Assembly (NCBI RefSeq): GCF_010183535.1
Contig: NC_071328.1
Coordinates: 17,112,001-17,176,000, forward strand
Direction of reading: 5' to 3'
DNA from: Caenorhabditis remanei
Lineage: Eukaryota > Nematoda > Chromadorea > Rhabditida > Rhabditidae
Length of the DNA: 64,000 bases
This document shows positions 22,643 through 33,071 of the stretch, in pieces. Each line of letters starts with the position of its first letter. The first letter of the stretch is position 1. The notes under the pieces are model-generated. The model ran no database searches, had not been told where the DNA came from, and worked only from the letters and a program-made list of their open reading frames with translations. The translations under genes were made by a program, and so were the position numbers.

Positions 22643-25600
22643 CTAACGAATCGCGGTCGGAGGAGCAGGACCATAGAGAACATCGTCTTGGGGGCTTGTT
22701 AGATATCTGGAATAATAAAAATGCACTCCATTGAGAATTATTTTTAAAGTACCTTGGGGTGTTTAACCTGACTTCGAGATCCCTCAAATCTCTGTAAAGT
22801 TGTTCTCCTTTTAGCCATCCGTGCTCTAGACACTTTTCTATTGACATTCGGGCTTCGATCTGAAAATGAGAGTGAAGACGTATTTGTATAGGAGATATAC
22901 CTCGACTTTCAGCAACTTCTGTATCAAATCCACTGCCTGTGGTTCCACTTCATTCCATGGTTCCGTTGGAAACATGAATGAGGCGTTTTGAATTTGTTCA
23001 GAGATCTGCAAAACTTTTTGAAAAACGTCTGTTTGTGTGTCCTTGAGTCTTGTCCGGATGCCCAGACCACCACTTTTTCAGCGAACACTCGATTTTTGAG
23101 TTTTTAGATGGTTTTGAGTGGTTTTTAACGCGTTAATTAACGTTATTTAAAATGTAAAGATTTTTGATGAATTTTCAGAATTTCTTCTAATTCTGAATCA
23201 TAGTCGAAAACTTGACTTTTTTTGCAAAAATAGTTTGAAATATTACAAACAAAAAGTTGAATACATAGCTTACAAGGTTTTCATAGAAATTCTATTTTTT
23301 GGGATACATGCGTAAAGGTATATAGAAACTTGATCAATCATATTTCACTATGAGACCACTGTGCGAGGCGTAAGGTCCGCAACGAAAATATTTGAAGTTT
23401 TTTCGAGTCGCGTCGCGGTTCATATTGAAAATTACGACAAATAAACGTTTGAATTTGGCACCATGCCAACTGTGGTGAGACGGAGGGTTACGCCTCGCAC
23501 TGCTGTGTAAGAATGACACTCACCTCCTCTCCTTCATTAAACGGAAACGTTCCAGACAATGTCACATAAATGATAACTCCAACCGACCACATATCCAATG
23601 ATTTATTGTATCCTTTCCTTTGCAGTACTTCTGGAGGAAGATATGCTGGCGTCCCCACTACAGTCTTCCTGAACTGAGACTCCGGAATGAATCGAGCGTA
23701 TCCGAAGTCACAAATCTTGGTTTGAGGGAAGTTGGATCCCATATCTGATAATAACACATTCTCTGGTTTCAGGTCACAATGAGCGATTCCTTGATCATGA
23801 AGATATTTCAATGCGCAGAGAATTTGGACGAGTAGGAATTTGGTGGCACGGGAATTGAGGCGACCGAGTTCTTGACTGTAAGTTCTCATATTTCAAACAA
23901 TTGTCGGGGCTTAACAAAACCTTAGAATCATCTCCAACATATCCCCGTTCATCTTCTCCATCACCACAAAAATCTTATCTTTCGTCTCACACATGAACTC
24001 TAAACAGACGATTCCTGGATGACATGTCTGTTGGAGAATCGCCACTTCGGCTCTCATTGATTCCGCTCCGCTTCCTTTTTTCGAGAATCTTTCTTTTGAA
24101 ATTACCTGGAAAAAGGAAAAATTTCAGAAGAGGTACGGGTTGTAAAAAAATGTTCACATAGATCAAGTCAAATTCCTAATCACTACAGTACCGTGCAAAA
24201 AGATACGAGAAAAAAAACAAAAAAAATCAACTTTGAGAGTGTGTCATGGTAATTCTGATTGTCCCACCAAGTAAATTTTCAATGTATCATACATAACAAA
24301 AGTAGAGCTTTATTTTTGTAATTGATGACTTTTCTGTACTGTGACACTCCTTAGAGAGTTATAGACATTTTAAGGGGACATCTCAAAATCACTCTATTAT
24401 GCACTTGGAGGGAGAAATTACTTTGTAACTCTCTAAGGAGTGCTCGTACAAAAAAGTTGTCAACTTCAAAAATGATGCTCTACCTTTGTTCTGTATGATC
24501 CATAAAAATTTTACTTTGTGGGACAATAAGTGATACCGTAACACCCTCTTAAAGTTGGACAATTTCAACTGAAAACGGCTAAAGTCCGTATATTTTTGCT
24601 CAGTACTGTATACCCGAGCTGGGCGGAATTCCTTTCTTCGACTTTCTATTTAGAAAATTTACTTCTGACTTCCGGCTTCCGGCTTCCGTTCGAAATTTTT
24701 CGCCACTTCCGACTTCCGTGTTACAAAAATTTTCGAATTTTCGACGGAATTTTGGTGGTTTTTAAAGAAATTTCGTAAGAAAACAATGCCGAAATTCCTT
24801 TTCAGTGATGACCACAAAAAATTTCCTCGAATTTGTCATTTTCGAAATTTACTTCCGACTTCCGAGTTTGGAACCAATCTTCCGACTTATTTACTTCCGC
24901 ACAGCTCTGCTGTATACTATCAGATAAGAGTGCCAAAATATGTTCGGCTTGTAGAAATGTGAATATATCACAAACCACCCAAACTTATTCAAAGTTACTC
25001 TCCTACCTTCACAGCAACTTCCTTTCCTGAATGCCTCTGAATAGCTGAGTATACTGTTCCAAACTGTCCACTTCCTAATGTTTTATCACTCAACACTTGA
25101 TAAAGATTCGCGAATTCGAGCGCTTGCTCTGCATTGTCTTCGTTGCGGGATGGCGGTTGGAGGGACTCTTTTATGAACTGCAAAATATTATTTTGATTTG
25201 TTTTTGATTTCCACATTTTTCTCCACCTGAAACCACATAGTCGTGTTAGAAGTCGGTCGAACACTCATACTCCTTGGTATCTTTTTTGGTGGTCCACCAG
25301 AAAACGCGTGATAGTCCTCTCCAACACAAAATACCGTATTCGTTGTGGTTCTGATTTCGAAACAATGTGGAGGATGTTTAGCAAGTACTGATTTCCCATT
25401 ATTCTGCACAACTGAAGTAATTTCGGCAAGAGGGATGATACGGTAGACACGATTGGGATTAACTCCGATTCCTTCCGAATATTCATTATATAAATGAATC
25501 GCGTTGGCTTGCATCATCCAATAGTGTTTGAGACGACGTTCCGGATCGGATAGAATGAAATGAATCATCCATCCCTCTAGATTCTTTTTCTCGGTGGCAC

Positions 25601-27682
25601 GCACCCCTACTTGACCTGGAATGTGAGAATTTAGAATATTGGAGTTTCAGTCATACTCTAAAGAAATTCAAAGTATATACAGTACCTCTGAGAATTTTGG
25701 CCGTTTTCAGTTAAAAATGTTCAACTTTGAGAACGTGTCATAGTAATTCTGATTGTCGCACCTAGTGGGTTTTTAATGGATTCTACAGAACAAAGGTAGA
25801 TCTCTATTTTTGTAGTTTACAACTTTTTTGTACGGTCACACTGTAACTAGTTACGTATTGGCAAAGTAATTTTTCCCTCAAATCGACCGATTTCAGTGCT
25901 AAAGGAGAAATTTTTGAGCTATCGTCTTCAAATGATCATAACTTTCTAGGGAGTGACCGTACAAAAAAGTTGATAACTACAAAAATGAAGCTCTACTCTT
26001 GATCTGTATAATTCATTAAAAACTACAAGGTGTGACAAGCAGAATCACTGTGGCACTTTCTCAAAGGTGGACAATTTCAACTGAAAACGGTCATTCGTTT
26101 CGTTTTGCACGGTACTGTACTTAACTCTTGATTTTGGAATAGTTCGTAAGAAGTGTAATCTAGGTACTGCAGCTTGATTGTTCAAAATCTACTTACCCGG
26201 TAATCGGAACAATGGGATGTTATCCGACGATGAAGCGGCCTCCGCTTCAGAATCCGCAAAATTGACTCTGGAAATCGCGTTCTCGGCGAGAACACAATTC
26301 GAAGCCAGTTCCATTGCACACTTCCGATGGACATTAACACCGCAATCACGGCATTTCAATCCTTGTTTCATGAGACCAACCAGTAAGTGGTCACACACTT
26401 TACACACAGTGAATTGGCGGTAGCTGTGTTCGATTAGGGTGTGGGGGAGGCCTAAAAGATTATAGAATTTCCGACAAGAACGAATGAATTCATAATTTCT
26501 TTTAAAATTAAATTCGAAAGTAGTTTTTGACTTTTTAATCCAAAAATTACACAGTGTTATGTCAGATTCAATATGACCTACCAGAAGGAGTAGACAATGC
26601 AGTAACTGGGAATCCGGTTGGAGTAGTTGGAAGAGGTGGTAACATCGGAGGTCTCGAAGAAGATCCAGGTGTCGTCGGTGCTGCTCCGCAGTTATTTCTT
26701 GCCGCATTCGAGCATCTTTTATGGAAGTTCCTATTACAATTCTTGCATTTCACTCCTTGCCTCAGAATGCCTGTCAGCAACTCTCCACAGAAATCACAAA
26801 ATGTTGGGAGCATATAGGATTCCGGTTCGACGACATGAGGAATCACTGCAGCCTCCGTTCTATCTACTAGGATTATTTCTAGAATGCAGCCGGGGGTCTG
26901 GAAATGTAGGGGTCTTGGTATATTAGAATAACTGAGTTTTTTCTGAGTTTTCAGAGAAGCGTAAGTGCAGTACTAAAATAGAAATTAACAGTACTTTTTC
27001 GATATTCAACATTTTGCACACTTAGAAATGTAAATTAAAAAACAGATACAGATTCTCGAAACATTTCGAAAATCAAAAATAGACAAAACTTGACATAACT
27101 CGCTCCAATTTCGTTTTTATGCAGTATGATTTGTATTTTTGTAATCAGTTAGTCGAGATCTTCCAGAAAAGTATAATCATGCCAAGCTGGGTCTCACCAC
27201 GAAAACTAGGACTTTAAAGGCACAAACCCTTCAAAAAATTAAATTTTTCAGAACATAGGCATGATTATACTCATTCGAAGCGTCTCGGCTAGCTGATTCT
27301 CAAAATGTGTGTTACAGAGCTTATGGAGCGAATCAGGTACCGTAGTCGAAATTAAAAACTCACAATTTGATTGGCCGAAGTAATCGGATAAAGCAATGTA
27401 GGTGAACTATACTCATGACGGAATAAATACATATTGCGGGTATCCAAGTTTCCAAATCCCTGTACTATTTGACGGGCTCGTTCCATTAACATGTCCAGCA
27501 TCTGGAAAATTTAAAAGTTGAAAACCTAATTTTCAAATGTGCTCCATCGACAATCTTCATTTTAAAAAACTATCAATAACTTCACCAACCTGTTCATGCC
27601 TTATCAACGGAACCATTTCCTTCGTCCCTCCATATCTCAATACCACGTGATCCCCGTAGTCGGAAGCTCCTGTGGTATCCAT
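22643..27682 (-). CDS. dkf-1: DKF-1, protein kinase D family Ser/Thr kinase
   Basis: Diacylglycerol-regulated kinase with the protein kinase D architecture. N-terminus [19 protein letters not shown] starts at 27682 directly after a TTTTTCAG acceptor, followed by an exon 27363-27500. Two C1 domains come next: [17 protein letters not shown] (about 26590-26846) and [17 protein letters not shown] (about 26270-26450). A PH domain follows (about 25230-25610), then the kinase domain: GSGQFG loop, VAVKV lysine, HCDLKPEN catalytic loop, DFG, and [10 protein letters not shown]. The last exon ends PPTAIR at 22643. The activation loop reads [11 protein letters not shown]: a single Thr where mammalian PKDs have two serines. 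Single-Thr activation is reported for C. elegans DKF-1 as I recall, which supports dkf-1 rather than dkf-2. Introns carry two Tc1/mariner-like MITEs and one hAT-like element. Neighbouring rpl-31 and cox-4 match the C. elegans W09C5 neighbourhood. Confidence 0.93.
23357..23505. mobile_element. Short inverted-repeat element in a dkf-1 intron
   Basis: Ends CACTGTGCGAGGCGTAA (left) and the inverse of CAGTGCGAGGCGTAA (right), about 150 bases apart, just 3' of the exon encoding the HCDLKPEN loop. No clear target duplication. Confidence 0.65.
24186..24608. mobile_element. Tc1/mariner-like MITE with TA flanks, copy 1, in a dkf-1 intron
   Basis: 423 bases. Left end CAGTACCGTGCAAAAAGAT, right end the inverse of CAGTACTGAGCAAAAATAT, with TA on both sides. 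Arms contain TTCAACTTTGAGA(G/A)-type and AGTTTTTAATG-type blocks shared with 25680-26117. The CAGT ends and TA target are typical of the Tc1/mariner superfamily. Confidence 0.85.
24614..24909. mobile_element. GTGCGGAA-family hAT-like MITE with perfect 8-bp target duplication
   Basis: Ends CCGAGCTGGGCGGAA and the inverse of CAGAGCTGTGCGGAA. Flanked by CTGTATAC at 24606-24613 and 24910-24917. It landed on the right border of the 24186 Tc1/mariner-like MITE (the duplication includes that element's last CTG and its TA), so it is the younger insertion. The interior has repeated ACTTCCGACTTCCG units. Confidence 0.9.
25680..26117. mobile_element. Tc1/mariner-like MITE, copy 2, in a dkf-1 intron
   Basis: 438 bases, TA-flanked. 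Left end CAGTACCTCTGAGAATTTT, right end the inverse of CAGTACCGTGCAAAACG. Internal blocks such as CCGTTTTCAGTT and AACTTTTTTGTACGGTCAC match copy 1. Confidence 0.85.
27095..27345. repeat. Palindromic element in the 5' region of dkf-1
   Basis: Perfect core GTATAATCATGCC (27171-27183) and its inverse (ending 27270), with more diverged outer arms (TCGCTCCA, AATCAG, TAG(T/C)CGAGA) extending to about 27095 and 27345. No intact target duplication found. Confidence 0.7.
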
Positions 27683-29236
27683 CTGAAAAATTCGTTATCA
27701 CTAGATCGTATTTGCATATTCTTTAACTTTTAAAAGTAAAGACAAAAAAGAAAATGGTCATCTGAAAGAATGAGTCATTCCATCCAATAATCTGCCATTT
27801 TATCAATGAAAAAATAAATATTTGATGATGGTCTCGTCGCGAACTCTCCATCGGTCACTTCTGTGACGTAAATGGGCGGAGTCAGTGATGTTTCAATGGT
27901 TTTTCGAGTGTTGCCGAGGAGAGGATGTTTTATAATTGCCCTTCCCGGCAGAGAATTGGGTTTTATTAGAATGAATTGAAAAGGGCGAAAACATGAGTCA
28001 TACTGGGTTTCGAGGGAATTCGCTCTATTGAGAATCTTTGAAAGTTATGGAGGAAAGTGGATCAAAAACCATTTCTAGAGGTTTTGGGAAGCTTGTTTGT
28101 TTCATGTATTAGTCAAAAACGATATCACAACGAAATTTTTTTAACAAAAAAATTTCAGAGTTTTTTTTTCAAATCCTTCGGGTGGGTATTAATATAAGTT
28201 TGAAGCTCTTGACTTGGTTTTTCATATGAACTACGTTCTAAGATATTTGGGATTAAATTTTGGATTAAACCTCTAGCCTTAGGCCAAAACACGTAATAAT
28301 TATCTATTTTCCCAAACTTTGACCTTCTGTTTTCCGAATGCCAGACCTCGAAGGCAAAAACTGGATATATATTTGGAATCAGCGTTTTCTCAGCTTTTCA
28401 ATGATATAGATCATGACCTATAACTTCACGGTCACCTGGAGGACTTCCCTAGTTAGACCAAGAGTTGCACCCACGAGGAGCAAAACCGTAACCCAAGCTA
28501 CGCGGTACACTAGAGAGGAGTAGTGGAGGACTGTATAAATGCAGGACGTTTCTCAAACCCCATTCAAAAAAATATGAAAGAAGACATGTTAGAGCCGAAA
28601 TAAATCTGTATTTCTATAAATAGAAACGCCAAGAAGAGAATTGTAAACACGTGGAAATGTGGGAGAGAAGTGTGTCATCTAATAGAATCGGAAAATAAAG
28701 GGGAACATTTGAGAGATAAAAATCAGAGGAAAAGGACATGTTCGATTTGGAGAAAGAATTAAAATGAACGAATCAATGGAAAAAGCATAAAAATAAGGAG
28801 GAAGTATTATGAAAACCTACAAAAAGAATAGAAAAAAGTTTGCCAAAAGTTGTATGCATATATATAAATGTGTATATACATATATGTCTATTCATTGACT
28901 ATTTGGATGGAACCGACAAAGCAACCCGAGAAGATACAGTACACAGATCGAGGAGTGTCTGGAGAGAAGTAGAGAAAGGACTGCGCGCCTGTATGTCCTC
29001 TACCCGCTACTTGTGGGAGAAAGAGGGAAGTGAACCGGTTCTTTTATTTCGAGAAAGAAAGGATAAGAGACACAGACACGGACACAACTAACACTGTTTC
29101 TACTTCAAAACAACAGTACTTTCTTTCAATAAGCCATTATTTTTGATCCAGGATAGTTCTACCGTATCCCCCCCCCCCGTTCTTGGAAAGTGCGCACTCC
29201 TGTGTAGCATCTTCTTTTATGATAAAGTGCGCAGAG

Positions 29237-29540
29237 CAGGGTTGGGAAATTCCGGGCCGGCCCGGGTTGACAAAAAATTCTTCCGGCCCGGCCCGGCCCG
29301 GTTGGCCCGGATTCAAAAAATGTACACCATTTTTTCACAAATTTCTGCAAAATTTTCATTTAAAAAAAGTCAAAATTCTCAAAATTTCTCGTACGCTAAG
29401 GCTTTCACCGATGTTCTAAAACACAGTCGAAAAATCCACTTTTTTTGCAAAAAAATCAAAAAAATTTCAAATTTCTACAGGAGCCGGGCCGCGCCGAGGA
29501 AAATTTTTTATTCGGCCCGGCCCGGAATTTCCCAACCCTG
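29237..29540. mobile_element. GGCCCGG-type hAT-like MITE with perfect 8-bp target duplication
   Basis: 304 bases. Ends CAGGGTTGGGAAATTCCGGG and its inverse, then GGCCCGGCCCGG tracts. Flanked by GCGCAGAG at 29229-29236 and 29541-29548, identical. CAGGG ends plus an 8-bp duplication fit hAT. Confidence 0.92.
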
Positions 29541-30143
29541 GCGCAGAGTTAGTCTAATGGCGAACCATTTTGGTTTTGGAAAATAGGATCATGGCTCGAT
29601 TCTAACTGTGGCTCAACCTTTTTTTACTTTGTTTTAAGTAGGAATCTCTGACATTCATGCTTCCTTTTGGGAATCGTAAATAGATACAGTAACCCAATTT
29701 TTTTTTCATTTTTGACTATTGTGGGCCGTTGGAAAAAGTCTTGGAGATTTCTACTCCTACATCCAAAGCATCTCCTTTTCGTCTCTCAAGTAGTTCTATA
29801 CTATAAAAACGCGCCAACGGCACTCCAGCTTTGACTCAAACCGCTTATCTTGGCACCTCCTCAACTCCCTAGCTACAGTACACAGCTTTCCGAAATCTGT
29901 TCTCGTGTGTTTCACCTCTGCCGCGTTCTTCATAGATTGTTCGCCTAGCCTACTGGCTAACAATACAATTTTCCAAAATCACAACCAGAGTTCGATTCCT
30001 TTCGGGTGCAAACTTTTTTCTTAGTTTCTTGTTTGATCTTTTCACCTTGTACCCCTCAAAAATCATAGATTCTCTCTGCAAAAAACTCCCTATGCGTGTG
30101 TTCTTTTGCAATAAAATCCCGAAGAATAGCTGGAAAAGTGTAG

Positions 30144-30149
30144 TATAAA
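30144..30149 (+). promoter_or_regulatory. TATA box of the secreted-peptide gene
   Basis: TATAAA 57 bases before the ATG at 30206, within GTAGTATAAAAGCGCG. The spacing suits initiation near 30175 and a short leader. Confidence 0.55.
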
Positions 30150-30205
30150 AGCGCGAAACTTTTTGCCTGAAAACCATCGAATTCACTCTTCGACCATCAC
30201 CGAAA

Positions 30206-30445
30206 ATGTTCCGTCGCTTCATCGTTCTCTTTGCTGTAGGTTACCTTCCCATTAGAGCACGTTTTCTAACTCAAAAACTCCAGATCCTTCTCCAACTCTT
30301 GGCTGTCGCCTCCCAGCACGTCACCATTGGCGCTCCAATCGCCAAGTGCAAGACCGTCAAGGATTGTCCAGTCTTCGGACACGACCACGTGGATTGTATC
30401 AATGAGAAGTGTGTTACCCTTCAACACAAGAAGAAATCCGGTTAA
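30206..30445 (+). CDS. Small secreted four-cysteine peptide
   Basis: 63 residues from two exons (30206-30235 and 30284-30445, 192 bases, in frame). The intron removes an internal TAG-containing stretch, so the continuous reading is not the product. The N-terminus MFRRFIVLFAILLQLLAVAS is a clear signal peptide with likely cleavage after VAS. The mature part of about 43 residues begins QHVTIGAPIAKC and holds four cysteines (KCK, DCP, DCI, KCV), enough for two disulphides, ending in a basic HKKKSG tail. Such short Cys peptides are common secreted products in nematodes. I do not recognise the family and give no function. It has its own TATA box and converges on the repeat-protein gene, with stop codons only 89 bases apart. 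Confidence 0.8.
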   Translation: MFRRFIVLFAVGYLPIRARFLTQKLQILLQLLAVASQHVTIGAPIAKCKTVKDCPVFGHDHVDCINEKCVTLQHKKKSG

Positions 30446-30534
30446 TTTCTCGCATTTTCGATAATGAACATTTAAAATAGCAACTCCAAAAAAATTCAAT
30501 AAGTTTATACAAGTAGACATCTCTCATTGTTTCC

Positions 30535-31605
30535 CTAGAATTTCTTCTTATCAGCACCAAAAATATCCTGATTAAGCCCAGCCAAGGTCTGATAATTGGG
30601 GTCATGTGTCGCCGCCTTCGCTCCAATTTGGGCGGGAGCTTTCGGTCCATTGGCTCCGCCCCCTCCACCAGCCTTATCCTTGAAAATGTCTGCATTATTG
30701 AGACCGGCCAGTGTCTGATAATTCGGGTCATTTGTTGCCGCCTTAGCTCCTGGAGCAGCTGGAGCTTTTGGTCCCGCCCCTCCACCACCTCCTGCTTTGA
30801 AAATTTCCTCATTGTTGAGTCCGGCGAGAGTCTGGAAATCAGAGTTCTTATATTTTATCGTGGGGTTTTATGCATGGTACGCAAACACCATCACGCTATT
30901 ATGCACGTAAAACATTGACATGTGGCTTTTGGAGCAGCTTCAAAATGAAGCAGAATGACTGTTTTTGCAGCAGTTTTCTCGAATTCTCCGAAAGAAAGAA
31001 CCATTAATTTTGAAACCGTTTTCCCCTCAAGCCCCGCCCATTATCTGTAAACCTGATAATTCGGATCATTAGTAGCCGCCTTTCCACCAACTGCCGGTGC
31101 TTTTGGACCGCCTCCGCCACCAAACACTGCATCATTATTAAGACCAGCCAATGTCTGATAATTCGGATCCTGTGTTCCAGCCATTCCAGGATTCGAACCG
31201 ACCGCTGGAGCCTTTGGGCCAGCTGGTGCACCACCTGAATTCGCTAATTCATAAAATATTTTTCCTTTCAATGTGATAACCTGCTCCACCACCGAACACT
31301 GCATCATTATTTAAGCCAGCCAATGTCTGATAATTTGGATCATGTGTCGCCGCGATCTGTGCCATGTTTTTCGGTGGTTTCGGCACGTTTTTCCCACTTT
31401 CCGTTTGGGATTCCTCTTTTTTCGGCTTCTTCGACTTCTTTTTCTTCTTCTCCATTGTTGAATCGTTATCTTCCGACTCTTCTTCGTCGTTTTCGCTTTT
31501 TGTCGATGTCGCCGTTTTTCCTTTCTTCTTTCCTCCACATTGTACTAGAAGTAGAAGTGAGGCACCGATGATCATCAGAAGATTCAGAAGAACTTGGAGA
31601 GACAT
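30535..31605 (-). CDS. Signal-anchored Lys/Glu-rich protein with tandem [12 protein letters not shown] repeats
   Basis: 267 residues from three exons (31281-31605, 31053-31234, 30535-30831; 804 bases, in frame). It opens with a hydrophobic segment ([21 protein letters not shown]) that may be a signal peptide or anchor, then a charged Lys/Glu/Ser region of about 55 residues. The rest is repeats: the core [18 protein letters not shown], or variants with [14 protein letters not shown] and QDIFGAD, alternates with Gly/Ala/Pro linkers of the type [15 protein letters not shown]. The core occurs five times, the last close to the C-terminal KKKF. Introns fall inside repeat cores, suggesting growth by unit duplication. 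I recognise no known domain. A nematode extracellular or membrane-anchored structural role is only a guess. Confidence 0.8.
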
Positions 31606-31871
31606 TTGAGGGATGCGGTAAACTTTCGACGATTTGCTCGCGGAAAAACGTCTCTTGACGGAGAAAAGCTACTGGATATTTTAGCAATGAGTGAGAGTTA
31701 CTATCAGAAAATTGCCTTGTTGACAACGTGAACCTAGGTGTAAAAACGAGTTGTCCCGGTCACGGGTACACTTAACTAAAACTCCAGAACTTTTCGTTTT
31801 TCTGATATCCCCATAAAACGCCAAAAGCCCCTTGAACTCAAAACATTCCACATTTTTTAGGTAACAACGGT

Positions 31872-31877
31872 TTTATT
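31872..31877 (-). terminator. Poly(A) signal of rpl-31
   Basis: AATAAA on the minus strand about 17 bases after the rpl-31 stop, the compact 3' UTR expected of a ribosomal-protein gene. Confidence 0.6.
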
Positions 31878-31893
31878 GAAACAATAACAACAC

Positions 31894-32576
31894 TTATTCC
31901 TCGCTGTCAACATTGACGTTGGTAAGTCCCTTGAAGTTGGTGCATGGAACGTAGGTGCAGAGGGTGTAGAGCTTGTGGGTGGAGTCCTCATCCTCGTTAC
32001 GGCGACGGGAGAGACGGACACGAACTCTGAATGGGACGTTCTTGATTCCCTTGGACCAGATGAACTTGTTGAGCTTGGTGTCGATACGGACATCCTCAGT
32101 CTTCATTTGGATCTTGGCGAACTTCTTGATCTCGTCAATGGCACGTGGGGCGCGCTTCTTGGCTCCGCTAAAAATTTTAATGTGATGTTTCGGTTTAAAA
32201 AAAAAATAATAGTACCTTCAGAAGTTTGTAAACGAATTTTGAGGATGCCCCTGGGTTCTCCCCACGTTTCTCGAGTGAGAAAACGTGTGGCGCTTCCGGA
32301 GAGAGCCACTCACCAGAAAACGAGGCAAATAGCTCCGTTAGTCCAGTCACTGCGGTTCGGGCTAGAACCTGCTCTCCAGATGAGCAGCAGCGACCGGCGT
32401 GGGCCAACACACCGCTTCCAGGTGGAGCTTGTGTTGGGATCATAGCGAGAACTAATGTAATTTTTAAAATTTGGAACTTACATTCCCTTGATGCGGCGGT
32501 GAATATGGATGGAGTATTCACGAGTGACGACCTCGTTGATGGTGCTGCGGGACTTCTTCTCTGTCTTTGGAGCCAT
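31894..32576 (-). CDS. rpl-31: RPL-31, large-subunit ribosomal protein eL31
   Basis: 122 residues from two exons (32482-32576 and 31894-32167; 369 bases), the usual eL31 length. It begins [20 protein letters not shown], continues through [37 protein letters not shown] and [10 protein letters not shown], and ends NVNVDSEE. eL31 sits near the polypeptide exit tunnel and helps recruit the ribosome-associated complex. The single 314-base intron is unusually GC-rich and structured (see its own entry). The gene is divergent from the Sac2-like gene; next on the same strand is the repeat-protein gene 289 bases downstream, without a clear SL2-type junction. Confidence 0.97.
32215..32455 (-). other. 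GC-rich structured intron segment of rpl-31, possible snoRNA
   Basis: About 240 bases far richer in G and C than the surrounding introns. On the rpl-31 strand it has a strong stem (CCACACGTTTTCT pairing with AGAAACGTGGGG, loop CACTCG) and other potential stems. Ribosomal-protein introns commonly host snoRNAs in animals. I could not place box C/D or H/ACA motifs with confidence, so identity is open. Confidence 0.3.
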
Positions 32577-33071
32577 CTTGACTGGATTACCTGGAAAATT
32601 GATGATAAAAATCTGTTATCGAGATGTTTAACGACAAAAAGGAGATCGAACGATGATTTGAAGCAAAATCAACAGAATTTTGTTAAAAAATGAACAAAAC
32701 TAATCAATTTCAGAAAAAAATTCACAAAATTTCACCAGAAAAGAGTAAAAATTTTAGGAATAAGAAAGAAAAACTTGTCGCGTTTCCGAGATCGTGGCGA
32801 GACCAACCAGAATAAAAGAGTGCGCCTTTAAGAAGTCCCGTGGGGCGCGTTTGCATCATTCGCATTTAGTTTATTTTTCACGAATGACTCACAAAACGGT
32901 AGCGATTTGTACAAACAAAAAGGGAATTCTTTCATTCCAAATGCGAAACTATTGATTTGTGGATTCAGAGTATCCTAATCGGCCGGAAAGTAGTGAGAAA
33001 ATAGACGGAAAAGTGTAGAAAACGTGGGTTTTGAAGTTTGAGAAATTATCTGAAGTCTGAAATTATTTCAG
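32577..33071. promoter_or_regulatory. Divergent rpl-31 / Sac2-like gene intergenic region
   Basis: 495 bases between divergent starts, so both promoters should be here. The Sac2-like ATG follows a TTATTTCAG acceptor directly. No TATA box is obvious near rpl-31. Confidence 0.45.

Larger units (their letters stand above)
27683..30205. other. 2.5-kb spacer between dkf-1 and the secreted-peptide gene
   Basis: No convincing coding exon. It should contain the dkf-1 promoter or upstream non-coding exons and the promoter of the 30206 gene. Visible content: a C11 run near 29169, a hAT-like MITE (29237-29540), a tRNA-like remnant at about 29938-30008 and A-rich purine tracts around 28600-28800. A GC-richer block at about 28420-28530 has no recognisable identity. 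Confidence 0.5.

Noticed and set aside
28420..28530. GC-richer block with slight resemblance to U1 snRNA stem II
   Set aside because: The resemblance is limited to about ten bases and the 5' splice-recognition sequence is absent.
29541..29615. Second tRNA-like stretch beside the hAT-like MITE (AGTTAG..CTAACT)
   Set aside because: No D-arm and no standard T-loop; the pairing can arise by chance.
29938..30008. tRNA-like stretch (A-box-like TAGCCTACTGG, B-box-like AGTTCGATTCC, 3' end CGGGTGC)
   Set aside because: The acceptor, anticodon and T stems do not pair; at best a tRNA pseudogene or SINE scrap.
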